A DNA stretch of 64,000 nt from Streptomyces sp. CB03234 (GCF_001905885.1 NZ_LIYH01000007.1:186001-250000); one strand, 5' to 3'; positions 7,645 to 16,337 are shown, counted from the stretch's first letter. Numbers and translations: made by a program. The notes: generated by a model from the letters alone, not told the origin.

Positions 7645-8049
7645 ATGGCGGGGCGCGGTCTGGCCAAGGGGCCCGGCATGCTGCTGGTGTGGCTGTACGG
7701 GGTGATGTCGGTCGGCGCGGTGTCGCGCTCGGTGCTGCAGATCGCGACCGAGTTCGACCGGGCGCCGCTGCCGTACACGCTGTCGGCGCTGGCGGCGGTG
7801 GTGTACGTGTTCATCACGTACACGCTGGTACGGGGCGGGGAGACGGCCCGCAAGGCGGCGCTGGTGTGCTGCGCCGCCGAGCTGGTGGGCGTGCTGACCG
7901 TGGGGACCTGGACGCTGGCCGATCCCGGCGCCTTCCCGGACGCCACGGTCTGGTCCGACTACGGATACGGGTACATCTTCATTCCGGTGCTGCTTCCGGT
8001 GACCGGGATCCTGTGGCTGCGGAGGGCTAAGCGGCCTTCTCCAGCGTGA
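7645..8049 (+). CDS. Integral membrane protein, operon partner of previous gene
   Basis: A 134-residue hydrophobic protein starting at ATG 7645, one base after the preceding stop. It has about four membrane segments. The last includes YGYGYIFIPVLLPVTGILWL and is followed by a basic tail (RRAKRPSPA). Its 3' end overlaps the end of the convergent acetyltransferase gene by 23 nt (8027-8049). No known family motif was recognised; hypothetical membrane proteins of this size are common in Streptomyces core regions. Confidence 0.75.
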   Translation: MAGRGLAKGPGMLLVWLYGVMSVGAVSRSVLQIATEFDRAPLPYTLSALAAVVYVFITYTLVRGGETARKAALVCCAAELVGVLTVGTWTLADPGAFPDATVWSDYGYGYIFIPVLLPVTGILWLRRAKRPSPA

Positions 8050-8509
8050 CGAGGGTCAGGCGCGGGCCGGCCTCGCGGGTGGCGACGGTCTCGTACCCCT
8101 TCTTGCGGTAGAGGCGCAGGTTCCCCTCGCTGCGGTGTCCGGTGAGGAGCTGGAAGCGCTTGGCGGCGGGGGAAGGGTCGGTGGCGAAGTGCTCCTCGAT
8201 CGCGTCCAGGAGACGGCCGCCGAGGCCGTGGCGGCGCAGTCGCGGGTGGACGATGAGCTTGCCGATGGTGGCGGTGCCGGTGTCGTCGAGCTCTCCGCGT
8301 ACGGAGGCGATGATCTCGTCGCCGAGCCGGGCGACGAGGGCGTGGCCGCGGTCGAGTTCGGCCTTGAGGTCGTCGAGTGACTGGGTGAGGGGTTCGATGC
8401 TGTAGTCGCCGTAGAGCTCGGCCTCGCTCTGGTAGCACAGGTACTGCAGCTTGAGGATGTGTTCGGCGTCCTGCGCGCTTGCCGCTGAGATGGTCACGCT
8501 CATGCCCAT
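8027..8509 (-). CDS. GNAT acetyltransferase
   Basis: A 160-residue GNAT-family N-acetyltransferase. The acetyl-CoA binding signature is in LIVHPRLRRHGLGGRLLDAIEEHF (R/QxxGxG/A type), followed by the LLTGHRSEGNLRLYRKKGYE strand-helix typical of the family C-terminus. ATG 8509 has GGAGG 9 nt upstream and is preferred over ATG 8503 and the upstream 8530. The substrate cannot be predicted. The gene converges with the membrane-protein operon and overlaps its end by 23 nt. Confidence 0.82.
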   Translation of the reverse strand: MGMSVTISAASAQDAEHILKLQYLCYQSEAELYGDYSIEPLTQSLDDLKAELDRGHALVARLGDEIIASVRGELDDTGTATIGKLIVHPRLRRHGLGGRLLDAIEEHFATDPSPAAKRFQLLTGHRSEGNLRLYRKKGYETVATREAGPRLTLVTLEKAA

Positions 8510-8547
8510 GTATGCATGCCTCCGGCTCACCTGGTCCGCCCTTGGGT

Positions 8548-9087
8548 CTACCGCTCCTTTCCCCGATGTTCAGGAACGGCAACCTCTGCCGTGAGCATTC
8601 TGCGCAGGCATCCCAGGCATCGGGAACGCATTGGTCCCAAACTGCCTTGTGAGATACCCAACTCCCCTGCGATTTCGCGGTAGGTGGGGTCGGTGGGCGA
8701 CAACATCGCAGCCAGCAGGCGCCGGCAGTGGAGGGGGGCGCGGGCGATGGCGGTACGCAACGCCCTGTGCCGTTCGGCGACGAGCGCGGCGCGCTCGGGT
8801 TCGGCGTCCGACACGGGCTCGTGGGCGGTGTAGGGCAGTTCGCGCACGACGGTGCGCCGCGCGCGGCGGGCTTCGGCCCGGACGGCGCGGCGCAGCCAGT
8901 CGGCGGGGCTGCGGGGTACGCCGGGGCCGCCGTCGAGGCGCTCCAGGAGCCTGAGCCATACGGCTTGTTCGAGGTCGCCGGGCTCGACACCGGCGGCCGC
9001 GGCCTCCGCCTCGGACTCGGCGGCGAGCAGCGCGGTGAGGGTACGGACGAGTTCGGGGGCGGGGGCGGGGTGTTCGGGGGGTGTCAT
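8548..9087 (-). CDS. Sigma-70 family / ECF-like sigma factor
   Basis: A 179-residue protein resembling small streptomycete sigma factors. The C-terminal region 4-like helix-turn-helix reads PTYREIAGELGISQGSLGPMRSRCLGCLRRML. The N-terminal half has a poorly conserved region 2-like segment (GDLEQAVWLRLLERL ... PADWLRRAVRAEARR). The start is taken as ATG 9087 (MTPPEHPAPAP) although the ribosome site is weak; an in-frame GTG lies just upstream. No anti-sigma gene is adjacent. The acetyltransferase gene follows 38 nt downstream. Confidence 0.7.
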   Translation of the reverse strand: MTPPEHPAPAPELVRTLTALLAAESEAEAAAAGVEPGDLEQAVWLRLLERLDGGPGVPRSPADWLRRAVRAEARRARRTVVRELPYTAHEPVSDAEPERAALVAERHRALRTAIARAPLHCRRLLAAMLSPTDPTYREIAGELGISQGSLGPMRSRCLGCLRRMLTAEVAVPEHRGKER

Positions 9088-9779
9088 GCCGCCCACGACA
9101 CGTCGTGGCCGCCCGCCGGTTGCCGCGCCGCCCTGAAACCGCCCGTCCGGGCGTCCCCCGAAGCGGCACGCTGACGCGGGCGCGCCGCCCCGACGGGCGG
9201 GACGGGGGCCGGGGCGGGGGCGGGGGCGGGACGGGTCCGTGACGCACGAGGCGTCGCGCCGAGCGGTGACGCGCGCCCTGGCGGGCGAGACCCGGGCAGG
9301 TGCACGAGCCGGGGCGCACGGGCGTGACGCCGGGCCCCCGCGCGCGGGGCAATACACCGAGCGGTAACGCGCACCCCGGCGTGAGGAGGCCACGGCAGGC
9401 GCACGAGCCGGGGCGCACGGGCGGGTGCACGGGCCGGGGCGCACGGGCGGGTGCACGGGCCGGGGCGCCGAGCGCGCGCGTCCCGGCGACGCGCGCCGCT
9501 CGGGGCCGGAGCCGACCGGGAGCCGGGCAGAGCCGGCGCCGCTACCGGCGCCGGAACGGCGGCAGGAACGGCGTTGGCCCGCGGCGCGCCCGGCGCCCTC
9601 CCGTCGACGGTCCCGCGCCCGCCCAGCGGGATGGCGCTGGCCCGGCGCCCACCTGGCCGTGGCGCGGCAGTGGCACGGGACCCCGCCCCCGGTGGACCGG
9701 CGGCGCGCCCCGTGGTGGGCCAGTGCCCCGCCCCCCCCGGTGGGCCGGCGGCGCGCCCCGACGGGGGCGGGAGGGGGGG
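9088..9779. other. 692-bp GC-rich non-coding region with repeats
   Basis: This is the region between the glycerophosphodiesterase gene and the sigma-like gene, both on the minus strand. Its composition is extremely G/C rich. Open frames across it encode only Arg/Pro/Gly-rich low-complexity peptides without ribosome sites, so I consider it non-coding. It carries a 26-bp repeat family (9296-9472) and a second pair of ~24-bp repeats, CCGGTGGACCGGCGGCGCGC-like, near 9690-9712 and 9738-9760. Confidence 0.55.
9263..9472. repeat. 26-bp repeat family inside a ~99-bp tandem duplication
   Basis: The 26-bp unit (GCAGGTGCACGAGCCGGGGC then GCACGG) occurs at 9296-9321, 9395-9420, 9421-9446 and, truncated, at 9447-9468. 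The first two copies lie 99 bp apart inside a longer imperfect duplication that begins GAGCGGTGACGCGC near 9261 and GAGCGGTAACGCGC near 9359. No coding meaning was found. Confidence 0.7.
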
Positions 9780-10934
9780 TCAGGGGCGGGTGCGGAAGTC
9801 CGCGGCGGCCAGGAGGCCCGTGTCGGGCTGGTCGGTGAAGATGCCGTCGATGCCGGTGGCGAAGTACGCCTTGTACGCACCGAAGACGTCCCCGTACGCC
9901 GCCGGGTCCGTGCCGCGGCGGAAGTCGGCCGGCAGGAAGCTGTTCTCGTTGCGCAGCGTGTAGGGGTGGAGGACCAGTCCCTTGGCGTGGGCGTCGCGCA
10001 CCAGCGTGGTGGGCTTGCCCAGCTTGCCGTCCTTGCCCTTCGGGATGACCAGGTCCAGCAGGGGGCCGATGCCCTGTGCGTACGACGCGATCCACTTCAG
10101 GCCCTCGGGAGTGATCAGGTCGGCGACCGTGCGCGGGTCGCCCGCCTCGCGGAAGTCCCAGGGGCGGTCGTCCGCCGTCCACAGCAGCACGACGCGCGGC
10201 GTGGAGACGAGCTTGGCCATCCGCTGCATGCTGGTCGGCTCGAACGACTGGAGGAACGTCGGCGAGTCGGCGCCGTGGCGTCCGTACCGGCGCAGCAGCT
10301 TCGCCAGCGGCTCCTCCAGGCCGAGGCCGAGGCCCCGGAAGTAGGTGGGGTGCTTGGTCTCGACGTACAGCCAGATCGGGCGGCCCCGGCGGCGGCCCTC
10401 CTTCTCGGCCCAGCGCAGCACCTCCTCGAAGGTGGGTATCGTCCAGCGCCCGTCGTAGACGGTGTTCTCCTGGCGCGTGCCGGGGATGCGCTCCTTGGCG
10501 CGCAGCGTCTTCAGCTCGGCGAGGGTGAAGTCCTCGGTGAACCACCCGGTCAGCGAGGTGCCGTCGACGGTCTTCGTCGTCTTGCGGGACGCGAACTCGG
10601 GGTGGTCGGCGACATCCGTCGTGCCCGTGATGTCGTTCTCGTGCCGGCAGACCAGGTGCCCGTCCTTGGTCGGGACGAGGTCCTGCTCGATGACGTCCGC
10701 GCCCATGTCGAGGGCGAGCTGGTAGGAGCCGAGGGTGTGCTCGGGGCGGTAGCCGCTGGCGCCGCGGTGCGCGATGACCGTCGGGACGGGCAGCTTGTAC
10801 GAACCCGACGGGCGCCCCTGCGCCTGCGCCGCGGTGCCGGCCGCGCCGACGGAGAGGGCGGCGGCCGAGCCGAGTACCGCCGCTGCTCCCAGTACGGTCC
10901 GGCGGGCGGGGCTGCTGTGCGCACCCTGTGTCAT
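9780..10934 (-). CDS. glpQ: Secreted glycerophosphodiester phosphodiesterase
   Basis: A 384-residue enzyme that hydrolyses glycerophosphodiesters to glycerol-3-phosphate plus an alcohol outside the cell. A Tat-type signal is visible (SPARRTVLGAAAVLG, then an AQAQG cleavage region). The GDPD core follows with the HRGASGYRPEHT catalytic motif, metal-binding IEQDLVPTKDGHLVCRHE, and WLYVETKHP. The start at ATG 10934 has AGGAG 5 nt upstream. A PHO-box-like pair lies 105-133 nt upstream, so phosphate control by PhoP is likely, as known for streptomycete glpQ genes. The divergent neighbour is an acyltransferase of phospholipid synthesis. Confidence 0.92.
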   Translation of the reverse strand: MTQGAHSSPARRTVLGAAAVLGSAAALSVGAAGTAAQAQGRPSGSYKLPVPTVIAHRGASGYRPEHTLGSYQLALDMGADVIEQDLVPTKDGHLVCRHENDITGTTDVADHPEFASRKTTKTVDGTSLTGWFTEDFTLAELKTLRAKERIPGTRQENTVYDGRWTIPTFEEVLRWAEKEGRRRGRPIWLYVETKHPTYFRGLGLGLEEPLAKLLRRYGRHGADSPTFLQSFEPTSMQRMAKLVSTPRVVLLWTADDRPWDFREAGDPRTVADLITPEGLKWIASYAQGIGPLLDLVIPKGKDGKLGKPTTLVRDAHAKGLVLHPYTLRNENSFLPADFRRGTDPAAYGDVFGAYKAYFATGIDGIFTDQPDTGLLAAADFRTRP

Positions 10935-11034
10935 GGAGGCTCCTTCGACGAGCGTGTTTCGGACTGACGAGCGAGGCCCGATCGTAGGCAGGGGTGCCTT
11001 ACGTACGGGAGACCCCGGACGAACGCATGGAAAA

Positions 11035-11067
11035 CACGGGTCAACACTGCGTATCGACTCGGTGAAC
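11035..11067 (-). promoter_or_regulatory. PHO-box-like direct repeats upstream of glpQ
   Basis: On the minus strand GTTCACC (11067-11061) and GTTGACC (11045-11039) are exactly 22 nt apart. This is two periods of the 11-nt direct-repeat unit recognised by PhoP. The middle unit (CGATACG) is degenerate. The site is 105-133 nt upstream of the glpQ start. Confidence 0.45.
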
Positions 11068-11157
11068 CCGATGTGCGCCCGCGCCTGACCCGCGAGTATC
11101 GTCCTCACCTGCACATACTGGTCACGTACGTGGTCGGCTACTTCGACGGAGGACTCG

Positions 11158-11829
11158 TTGTCCCGCTTCGCGCTCATCAAGGCAGTGCTCGGCCCGGTCA
11201 TGCGCCTGATGTTCCGCCCTCGCGTGGAGGGCGCCGAGAACATCCCCGGCACCGGGCCGGTCATCCTGGCGGGCAACCACCTGACGTTCATCGACTCGAT
11301 CGTCCTGCCGATCGTGTGCGACCGTCAGGTGTTCTTCATCGGCAAGGACGAGTACGTCACGGGCAAGGGCCTCAAGGGCCGGCTCATGGCGTGGTTCTTC
11401 ACGGGCGTCGGCATGATCCCGGTGGACCGGGACGGCGCCAACGGTGGCGTGGCCGCCCTGATGACGGGGCGCCGGGTGCTGGAGGAGGGCAACGTCTTCG
11501 GCATCTACCCGGAGGGCACCCGCTCCCCCGACGGCCGCCTCTACCGGGGGCGTACGGGTATCGCGCGCCTCACGCTGATGACGGGCGCGCCGGTGGTGCC
11601 GTTCGCGATGATCGGCACGGACAAGCTCCAGCCGGGCGGCGCGGGCCTGCCGCGCCCGGGCCGGGTGACGGTGCGCTTCGGTGAGCCGATGGAGTTCTCG
11701 CGCTACGAGGGCATGGACCGTGACCGGTATGTGCTGCGGGCGGTGACGGACTCGGTGATGGCCGAGGTAATGCGGCTGTCGGGGCAGGAGTACGTGGACA
11801 TGTACGCCACGAAGGCGAAGGCAGCGTAG
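11158..11829 (+). CDS. 1-acylglycerol-3-phosphate O-acyltransferase family (PlsC)
   Basis: A 223-residue membrane-associated acyltransferase that adds an acyl chain to lysophosphatidate or a related lysolipid. It carries the NHLTFID block (NHxxxxD catalytic motif near residues 40-46), the FPEGTR-like IYPEGTRSPDGRLYRGRTG block, and a basic N-terminus that may sit in the membrane. The start is TTG 11158 with GGAGG 5 nt upstream. It is divergent from glpQ and ends at a very strong hairpin. The usual family length is 200-260 residues. Confidence 0.88.
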   Translation: MSRFALIKAVLGPVMRLMFRPRVEGAENIPGTGPVILAGNHLTFIDSIVLPIVCDRQVFFIGKDEYVTGKGLKGRLMAWFFTGVGMIPVDRDGANGGVAALMTGRRVLEEGNVFGIYPEGTRSPDGRLYRGRTGIARLTLMTGAPVVPFAMIGTDKLQPGGAGLPRPGRVTVRFGEPMEFSRYEGMDRDRYVLRAVTDSVMAEVMRLSGQEYVDMYATKAKAA

Positions 11830-11855
11830 GCGCCTCCGGCCGCGGGACGTGAAAC

Positions 11856-11903
11856 GGGGCGGCGCCCCGGTAGGGCAGGAGTGCCGTACCGGGGCGCCGC
11901 CCC
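11856..11903. terminator. 17-bp stem terminator, bidirectional
   Basis: A perfect 17-bp inverted repeat, GGGGCGGCGCCCCGGTA and its complement, with a 14-nt loop, starts 26 nt after the acyltransferase stop. It lies between convergent genes (acyltransferase on plus, MFS transporter on minus). Confidence 0.8.
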
Positions 11904-11979
11904 ATGTGCGAGAGGTGACCGTCCCGGTGGCCTGGGCCGGTTGCCGGTGACCACCCGCGTGGGGTCCGGAGCGCCGGCT

Positions 11980-12067
11980 CCGGGGCCTGCGCCTCCCGCC
12001 CGGTGCGTACGGACCCCCGTGGTGCGGGCCCACGCGTTGCCGGGGCCTGCGCCTCCCGCCCGGTGCG
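11980..12067. repeat. 28-bp direct repeat with 60-bp period
   Basis: The sequence CCGGGGCCTGCGCCTCCCGC followed by CCGGTGCG occurs at 11980-12007 and again at 12040-12067. It lies in a gene-free, GC-rich 280-bp gap downstream of the MFS gene. Confidence 0.65.
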
Positions 12068-12185
12068 GACGGGCCTGTCCTCGGTGCGGGCGGGCCCACC
12101 GTGGAGCGGGGCCCCGCATGGCCGGGCCAGTGCCTCCCGGTACGGGCGGGGATTGGGCCGTTCGCGGGGTGGCCGGCCAGGTGGG

Positions 12186-13730
12186 CTACGGGTGCTCCGC
12201 GCCCTCCTCCAGCTTCTGGCCGCGCAGCAGGAACCAGGCCGCGACCGCCGTCGCCAGCAGGACCACCGCGCCGGCGCCGGCCGCGATGCGGAGGCCCTCG
12301 ACGAAGGCGTCCTGCGCGGCGGTGACCAGCGCGCCGGCCGTCGCGTCCGGCAGGCCGGCGGACGCCTCCACCGCGCCGCCCAGCGATTGGTGGGCGGCCG
12401 CCGAGGTGGCCGCGGGGACGCCCTCCGGGGTGACGAAGTCGCTGTACACGCCGGTCACGACGGAGCCGAGGAGCGCGATGCCGAGCGCCGCGCCGAGTTC
12501 GTACGCCGTCTCGGACACCGCCGACGCGGCACCCGCCTGTTCGCGCGGGACGCTGGAGAGGATCACGTCGGCGGTCACCGTGAACGCGAAGCCCGCGCCG
12601 ATGCCGACGACCAGCAGGGACGCGCCGAGCATCGGGTAGCCGGTGGACCGGTCGAGCAGGGTCAGCACGGCGAGCGCCAGGCCCACCGCGGCGAGGCCGG
12701 CCGACACCACGGACCGTACCGAGAACCGCCGGGCGACGACGCCCGCGATCAGACCGGCCGTCACGGCTCCGATGGCGGCGGGAAGTTCGGCGAGGCCCGC
12801 CTCCAGGGGAGAACGTCCTTGGACCAGCTGGAGGAACTGGGAGAGGAAGAACACGAGCCCGGACAGGCCCAGGATGGTCAGCAGGTCGGCGAGCACCGCT
12901 CCGGAGAAGCCCCGGTGGTGGAACAGCCGCATGTCGAGCAGCGGTGCGTCGAGCCGGAGCTGCCGCCGTACGAACCAGGTCAGGGCGGCCACGCCGATGA
13001 CGGCGGCGACGCCCATGTCGAGGCGCAGTCCGTGCGCGGCGGCTTCCTTGACGGCGTATACGACGCCGATCATGCCGACGAGGGAGAGGCCGACGCTGGG
13101 CAGGTCCCAGGGACCGGGCGCCGGGTTCTTCGACTCGGGGATGAACTTGATGCCGACGAGGACGAGGACGACCATCACCGGCAGGTTGATCAGGAAGACC
13201 GAGCCCCACCAGTAGTGCTCCAGCAGGAACCCGCCGACGACCGGGCCGACGGCCGCGCCGGCGGACGCCATGGCGCCCCAGATGCCGATGGCGAGGCTGC
13301 GCTCGCGCGGGTCGTGGAAGAGGTTGCGGATGAGCGCCAGCGTGGACGGCATGAGGGTCGCGCCGGCGACGCCGAGCAGCGCGCGGGCGACGATCATCAT
13401 CTCGGGGGTGGTGGCGTACGCGTTGAGCACGGAGACGGCACCGAAGGCGGCGGCCCCCACGAGCAGCAGCTTCTTGCGGCCGATGCGGTCGCCGAGGCTG
13501 CCCATGGAGACGAGCAGTCCGGCGATGACGAAGGAGTAGACGTCGCCTATCCACAGCAGCTGGGTGCCGGTCGGCTTGAGGTCCTCGCTGAGGAACGGGG
13601 TCGCGAGGCCGAGTACGGTGGCGTCGACCGCCACCAGCAGCACGGCCAGGACCAGTACGGCGAGTGCCAGCCACCGGCCCGGGCGGCGCAGAACCTCCGA
13701 TTCCTTGGTCTGCTGATCGGTTCGGGTCAT
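12186..13730 (-). CDS. MFS drug efflux transporter, DHA2 family (14 TMS)
   Basis: A 514-residue proton-coupled efflux pump of the EmrB/QacA type. The N-terminus contains the LLVAVDATVLGLATPFLSEDL helix typical of DHA2 transporters (motif D1). The loop 2-3 motif A reads GSLGDRIGRKKLLL, and motif C-like GVAGATLMPSTLALIR is present. About 14 hydrophobic segments can be counted. Its ATG overlaps the tetR stop by ATGA, so the two are one transcript and TetR probably represses both. The exported compound is unknown. Confidence 0.9.
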   Translation of the reverse strand: MTRTDQQTKESEVLRRPGRWLALAVLVLAVLLVAVDATVLGLATPFLSEDLKPTGTQLLWIGDVYSFVIAGLLVSMGSLGDRIGRKKLLLVGAAAFGAVSVLNAYATTPEMMIVARALLGVAGATLMPSTLALIRNLFHDPRERSLAIGIWGAMASAGAAVGPVVGGFLLEHYWWGSVFLINLPVMVVLVLVGIKFIPESKNPAPGPWDLPSVGLSLVGMIGVVYAVKEAAAHGLRLDMGVAAVIGVAALTWFVRRQLRLDAPLLDMRLFHHRGFSGAVLADLLTILGLSGLVFFLSQFLQLVQGRSPLEAGLAELPAAIGAVTAGLIAGVVARRFSVRSVVSAGLAAVGLALAVLTLLDRSTGYPMLGASLLVVGIGAGFAFTVTADVILSSVPREQAGAASAVSETAYELGAALGIALLGSVVTGVYSDFVTPEGVPAATSAAAHQSLGGAVEASAGLPDATAGALVTAAQDAFVEGLRIAAGAGAVVLLATAVAAWFLLRGQKLEEGAEHP

Positions 13731-14278
13731 CTCTCCACGCTCCTGCGTGCTCCGCCGAGCAGCAACTCGGCGATCATGTACTGGAAGTCCTTGGCGGCGA
13801 CCCGCCCGTCCTGCACGGCCCAGGCACAGGTGCCGATGAGGCCGTAGAGCGCCTCGGTGAGCCAGGCGGGCGAGAGGTCGATCCGGAACTCGCCCTGCTC
13901 CTGGCCGCGCCGGAAGAGCGCGGCGACGCGGGCGTCGAGGCGGGCCCAGCCCTCGTTCATCTGGTCGCCCTCGAAGAGCTGGTTCTCGGTGACGAGGAAC
14001 GCGAGCAGCCCGGCTACCGGCTCCAGTCCGGCGATGAGCCGGCGCAGCGCCTCCTCGGCGGTGCCGTCGTCGAACCGGGCGGCCTCGATGGCCGCCTCGA
14101 ATTCCTGGATCCCGAGCGCTTCCAGCGCCCTGACCAGCGCGTCCCGCCCGGCGAAGTGCCGGTGGAGGGTGGCCCGGCCGATGCCTGCGGCGCGGGCGAC
14201 CTCGTCCATGGTGGCGGTCGCCTTGCGGGAGAGGAGGGCGGCGGCGGTGCGCAGCACCTGCTCACGGTCGACTGTCAT
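13727..14278 (-). CDS. TetR-family repressor of the adjacent MFS pump
   Basis: A 183-residue TetR regulator. The N-terminal helix-turn-helix reads TMDEVARAAGIGRATLHRHFAGRDALVRA (about residues 23-52); the C-terminal ligand domain is variable. I start it at ATG 14278 (MTVDREQ); a -10 TATCGT lies 6 nt upstream, so the mRNA is probably leaderless. An upstream ATG at 14305 would lie within the operator. It is the first gene of the tetR-MFS operon. The operator palindrome next to its start suggests autoregulation. Confidence 0.88.
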   Translation of the reverse strand: MTVDREQVLRTAAALLSRKATATMDEVARAAGIGRATLHRHFAGRDALVRALEALGIQEFEAAIEAARFDDGTAEEALRRLIAGLEPVAGLLAFLVTENQLFEGDQMNEGWARLDARVAALFRRGQEQGEFRIDLSPAWLTEALYGLIGTCAWAVQDGRVAAKDFQYMIAELLLGGARRSVER

Positions 14279-14315
14279 GAGACAACGATAGCCCACGTGA
14301 GACATGAGTGTCTCA
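14278..14315 (-). promoter_or_regulatory. TetR operator and promoter of tetR-MFS
   Basis: An 18-bp perfect palindrome TGAGACA-TGAG-TGTCTCA spans 14298-14315. A third half-site TGAGACA is at 14278-14284, overlapping the start codon. The -10 TATCGT (minus strand, 14290-14285) lies between them. Binding would block the tetR-MFS promoter. The gene on the other side (start 14352) could also be affected. Confidence 0.6.
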
Positions 14316-14351
14316 TCCGAAATTCGATCGACTCACCAACGGAGGGACAGG

Positions 14352-14870
14352 ATGCTGAGGCGCATGAAGCCGCTGCTGCTGATCGACGTGGACGGTCCGC
14401 TCAATCCGTATGCCGCGAAGGCCCAGCGACGACCCGAGGGGTACGGCACCCATCGGATGCGGCCGACGGGGTGGACGGACGGGAAGCCGCTGCGGGTGTG
14501 GCTCAACCCCGCGCACGGCGAGGAGCTCCGGGAGCTGGCACGCCTCTACGAGCTGGTCTGGGCGACGACCTGGAAGGGCGAGGCCAACGACTGGACAGGG
14601 CCGCGGCTTGGGCTGCCCGAGCTGCCGTACATCGACTGGCCCCGGATGCACGGAAAGGCCCCTCGCGGGACCTTCTGGAAGACGCAGTACATCCTTCAGT
14701 ACGCGGCGGGGCGGCCGTTCGCCTGGGTCGACGACGACATCACTGCGTACGACCGCGAGTACGTCGAGCGGGAACACCTCGCCGCCGCCCTGCTGGTGCA
14801 CGTCGATGAGCGTATCGGCCTGACGCGGCCGGACTTCGACGCGCTCGCGGAGTGGGCGGCGGCGCTGTGA
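14352..14870 (+). CDS. HAD-like hydrolase
   Basis: A 172-residue protein with the HAD motif I LLIDVDGPLNPY near its N-terminus and the acidic motif IV-like AWVDDDITAYDREYVE. A central segment reads VWATTWKGEAND (motif II-like T). This subtype is widespread in actinobacteria and of unknown substrate. ATG 14352 has GGAGGG 6 nt upstream; ATG 14364 is an alternative. It ends only 9 nt before the stop of argH, which is convergent, with no obvious hairpin between them. Confidence 0.72.
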   Translation: MLRRMKPLLLIDVDGPLNPYAAKAQRRPEGYGTHRMRPTGWTDGKPLRVWLNPAHGEELRELARLYELVWATTWKGEANDWTGPRLGLPELPYIDWPRMHGKAPRGTFWKTQYILQYAAGRPFAWVDDDITAYDREYVEREHLAAALLVHVDERIGLTRPDFDALAEWAAAL

Positions 14871-14879
14871 TCGTCGGTG

Positions 14880-16307
14880 TCAGTGCTTGGCGGTGGCCCA
14901 GGCGCGCTGGATCACCAGGTCGGCCTTGACCTCGGCCAGCTGGGTGGCGACGGCGGAGGGGGCCGTGCCGCCCCGGCCGTTGCGGGAGGCGAGAGCGCCG
15001 GGGACGTTCAGGACCGTCCGTACCTCGGGGGTGAGGTGCTCGGAGATCTTGGCGAACTGTTCGTCGGTGAGCTGGTCCAGCTCGATGCCGTGCGCCTCAC
15101 ACTCCTTGACGCACTCGCCCGCGACCTCGTGCGCCACCCGGAACGGCACACCCTGCTTGACCAGCCATTCCGCGATGTCCGTCGCGAGGGAGAAGCCGGC
15201 CGGGGCGAGCTCCTCCATCCGCTCCCGGTTGACCGTGAGCGTGGCCATCATGCCGGTGAAGGCGGGCAGCAGGACCTCCAGCTGGTCGCAGGAGTCGAAG
15301 ACCGGCTCCTTGTCCTCCTGGAGGTCGCGGTTGTACGCGAGCGGGAGCGCCTTGAGGGTCGCCATGAGCCCCGTCAGGTTGCCGATCAGGCGGCCCGACT
15401 TGCCGCGTGCGAGCTCGGCGATGTCCGGGTTCTTCTTCTGCGGCATGATCGACGAGCCGGTCGAGAAGGCGTCGTGCAGGGTCACGAAGGAGAACTCCTT
15501 CGTGTTCCAGATGATGACCTCCTCGGCGATCCGGGAGAGGTTCACGCCGATCATCGCGGTGATGAACGCGAACTCGGCCACGAAATCGCGCGAGGCGGTG
15601 CCGTCGATCGAGTTGCCCGCGCTGCCGTTCTCGAAGCCCAGGTCCCTGGCGACCGCCTCCGGGTCGAGCCCGAGGGACGAGCCGGCGAGAGCACCGGAGC
15701 CGTACGGGGAGACCGCCGTGCGCTTGTCCCACTGGCGCAGCCGCTCGGCGTCCCGGGAGAGGGACTGCACATGGGCGAGCACATGGTGGGCGAAGAGCAC
15801 CGGCTGGGCGTGCTGGAGGTGCGTACGGCCCGGCATGGCGACGTCCGGGTGCGCCTCCGCCAGGCCCACGAGGGCGTCCTGGAGGTCGGCGAGGAGCCCG
15901 CCGATGGTCCGGGCGTGGTCGCGCAGGTACATCCGGAAGAGCGTGGCGACCTGGTCGTTGCGGGACCGGCCGGCGCGCAGCTTGCCGCCGAGGTCGGGGC
16001 CGAGCCGCTCCAGCAGGCCGCGCTCCAGCGCGGTGTGGACGTCCTCGTCGGCGATGGTGCCGACGAAGGAGCCGTTCGCGACGTCCGCCTCCAGCTGGTC
16101 GAGGCCCGCGAGCATGCGCGTCAGCTCGTCGGCCGTCAGCAGTCCCGCCTTGTGGAGCACGCGCGCGTGGGCGCGCGAGCCGGCGATGTCGTACGGCGCG
16201 AGGCGCCAGTCGAAGTGCACGGACGCCGACAGCTTGGCCAGTGCCTCGGCGGGACCGTCGGCGAAGCGGCCGCCCCAGAGCCGGACGTCACCGTTGTTGC
16301 TGCTCAA
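14880..16307 (-). CDS. argH: Argininosuccinate lyase
   Basis: A 475-residue fumarase-superfamily enzyme that splits argininosuccinate into arginine and fumarate, the last step of arginine synthesis. The superfamily signature GSSIMPQKKNPD is at residues 284-295. The N-terminal LWGGRFADGP and central TASRDFVAEF segments are typical of ArgH. The start is TTG 16307 with AGGAG 5 nt upstream. It lies 80 nt downstream of argG with a hairpin between, so it may be partly independent in expression. Confidence 0.96.
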   Translation of the reverse strand: MSSNNGDVRLWGGRFADGPAEALAKLSASVHFDWRLAPYDIAGSRAHARVLHKAGLLTADELTRMLAGLDQLEADVANGSFVGTIADEDVHTALERGLLERLGPDLGGKLRAGRSRNDQVATLFRMYLRDHARTIGGLLADLQDALVGLAEAHPDVAMPGRTHLQHAQPVLFAHHVLAHVQSLSRDAERLRQWDKRTAVSPYGSGALAGSSLGLDPEAVARDLGFENGSAGNSIDGTASRDFVAEFAFITAMIGVNLSRIAEEVIIWNTKEFSFVTLHDAFSTGSSIMPQKKNPDIAELARGKSGRLIGNLTGLMATLKALPLAYNRDLQEDKEPVFDSCDQLEVLLPAFTGMMATLTVNRERMEELAPAGFSLATDIAEWLVKQGVPFRVAHEVAGECVKECEAHGIELDQLTDEQFAKISEHLTPEVRTVLNVPGALASRNGRGGTAPSAVATQLAEVKADLVIQRAWATAKH

Positions 16308-16337
16308 CTCTGCTCCTCAGGAGGGTGCGGATGTGCG

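Noticed and set aside
9088..9779. Long Arg/Pro-rich open frames in several phases
   Set aside because: These frames have no ribosome sites, consist of low-complexity repeats only and disagree with each other. Judged non-coding.
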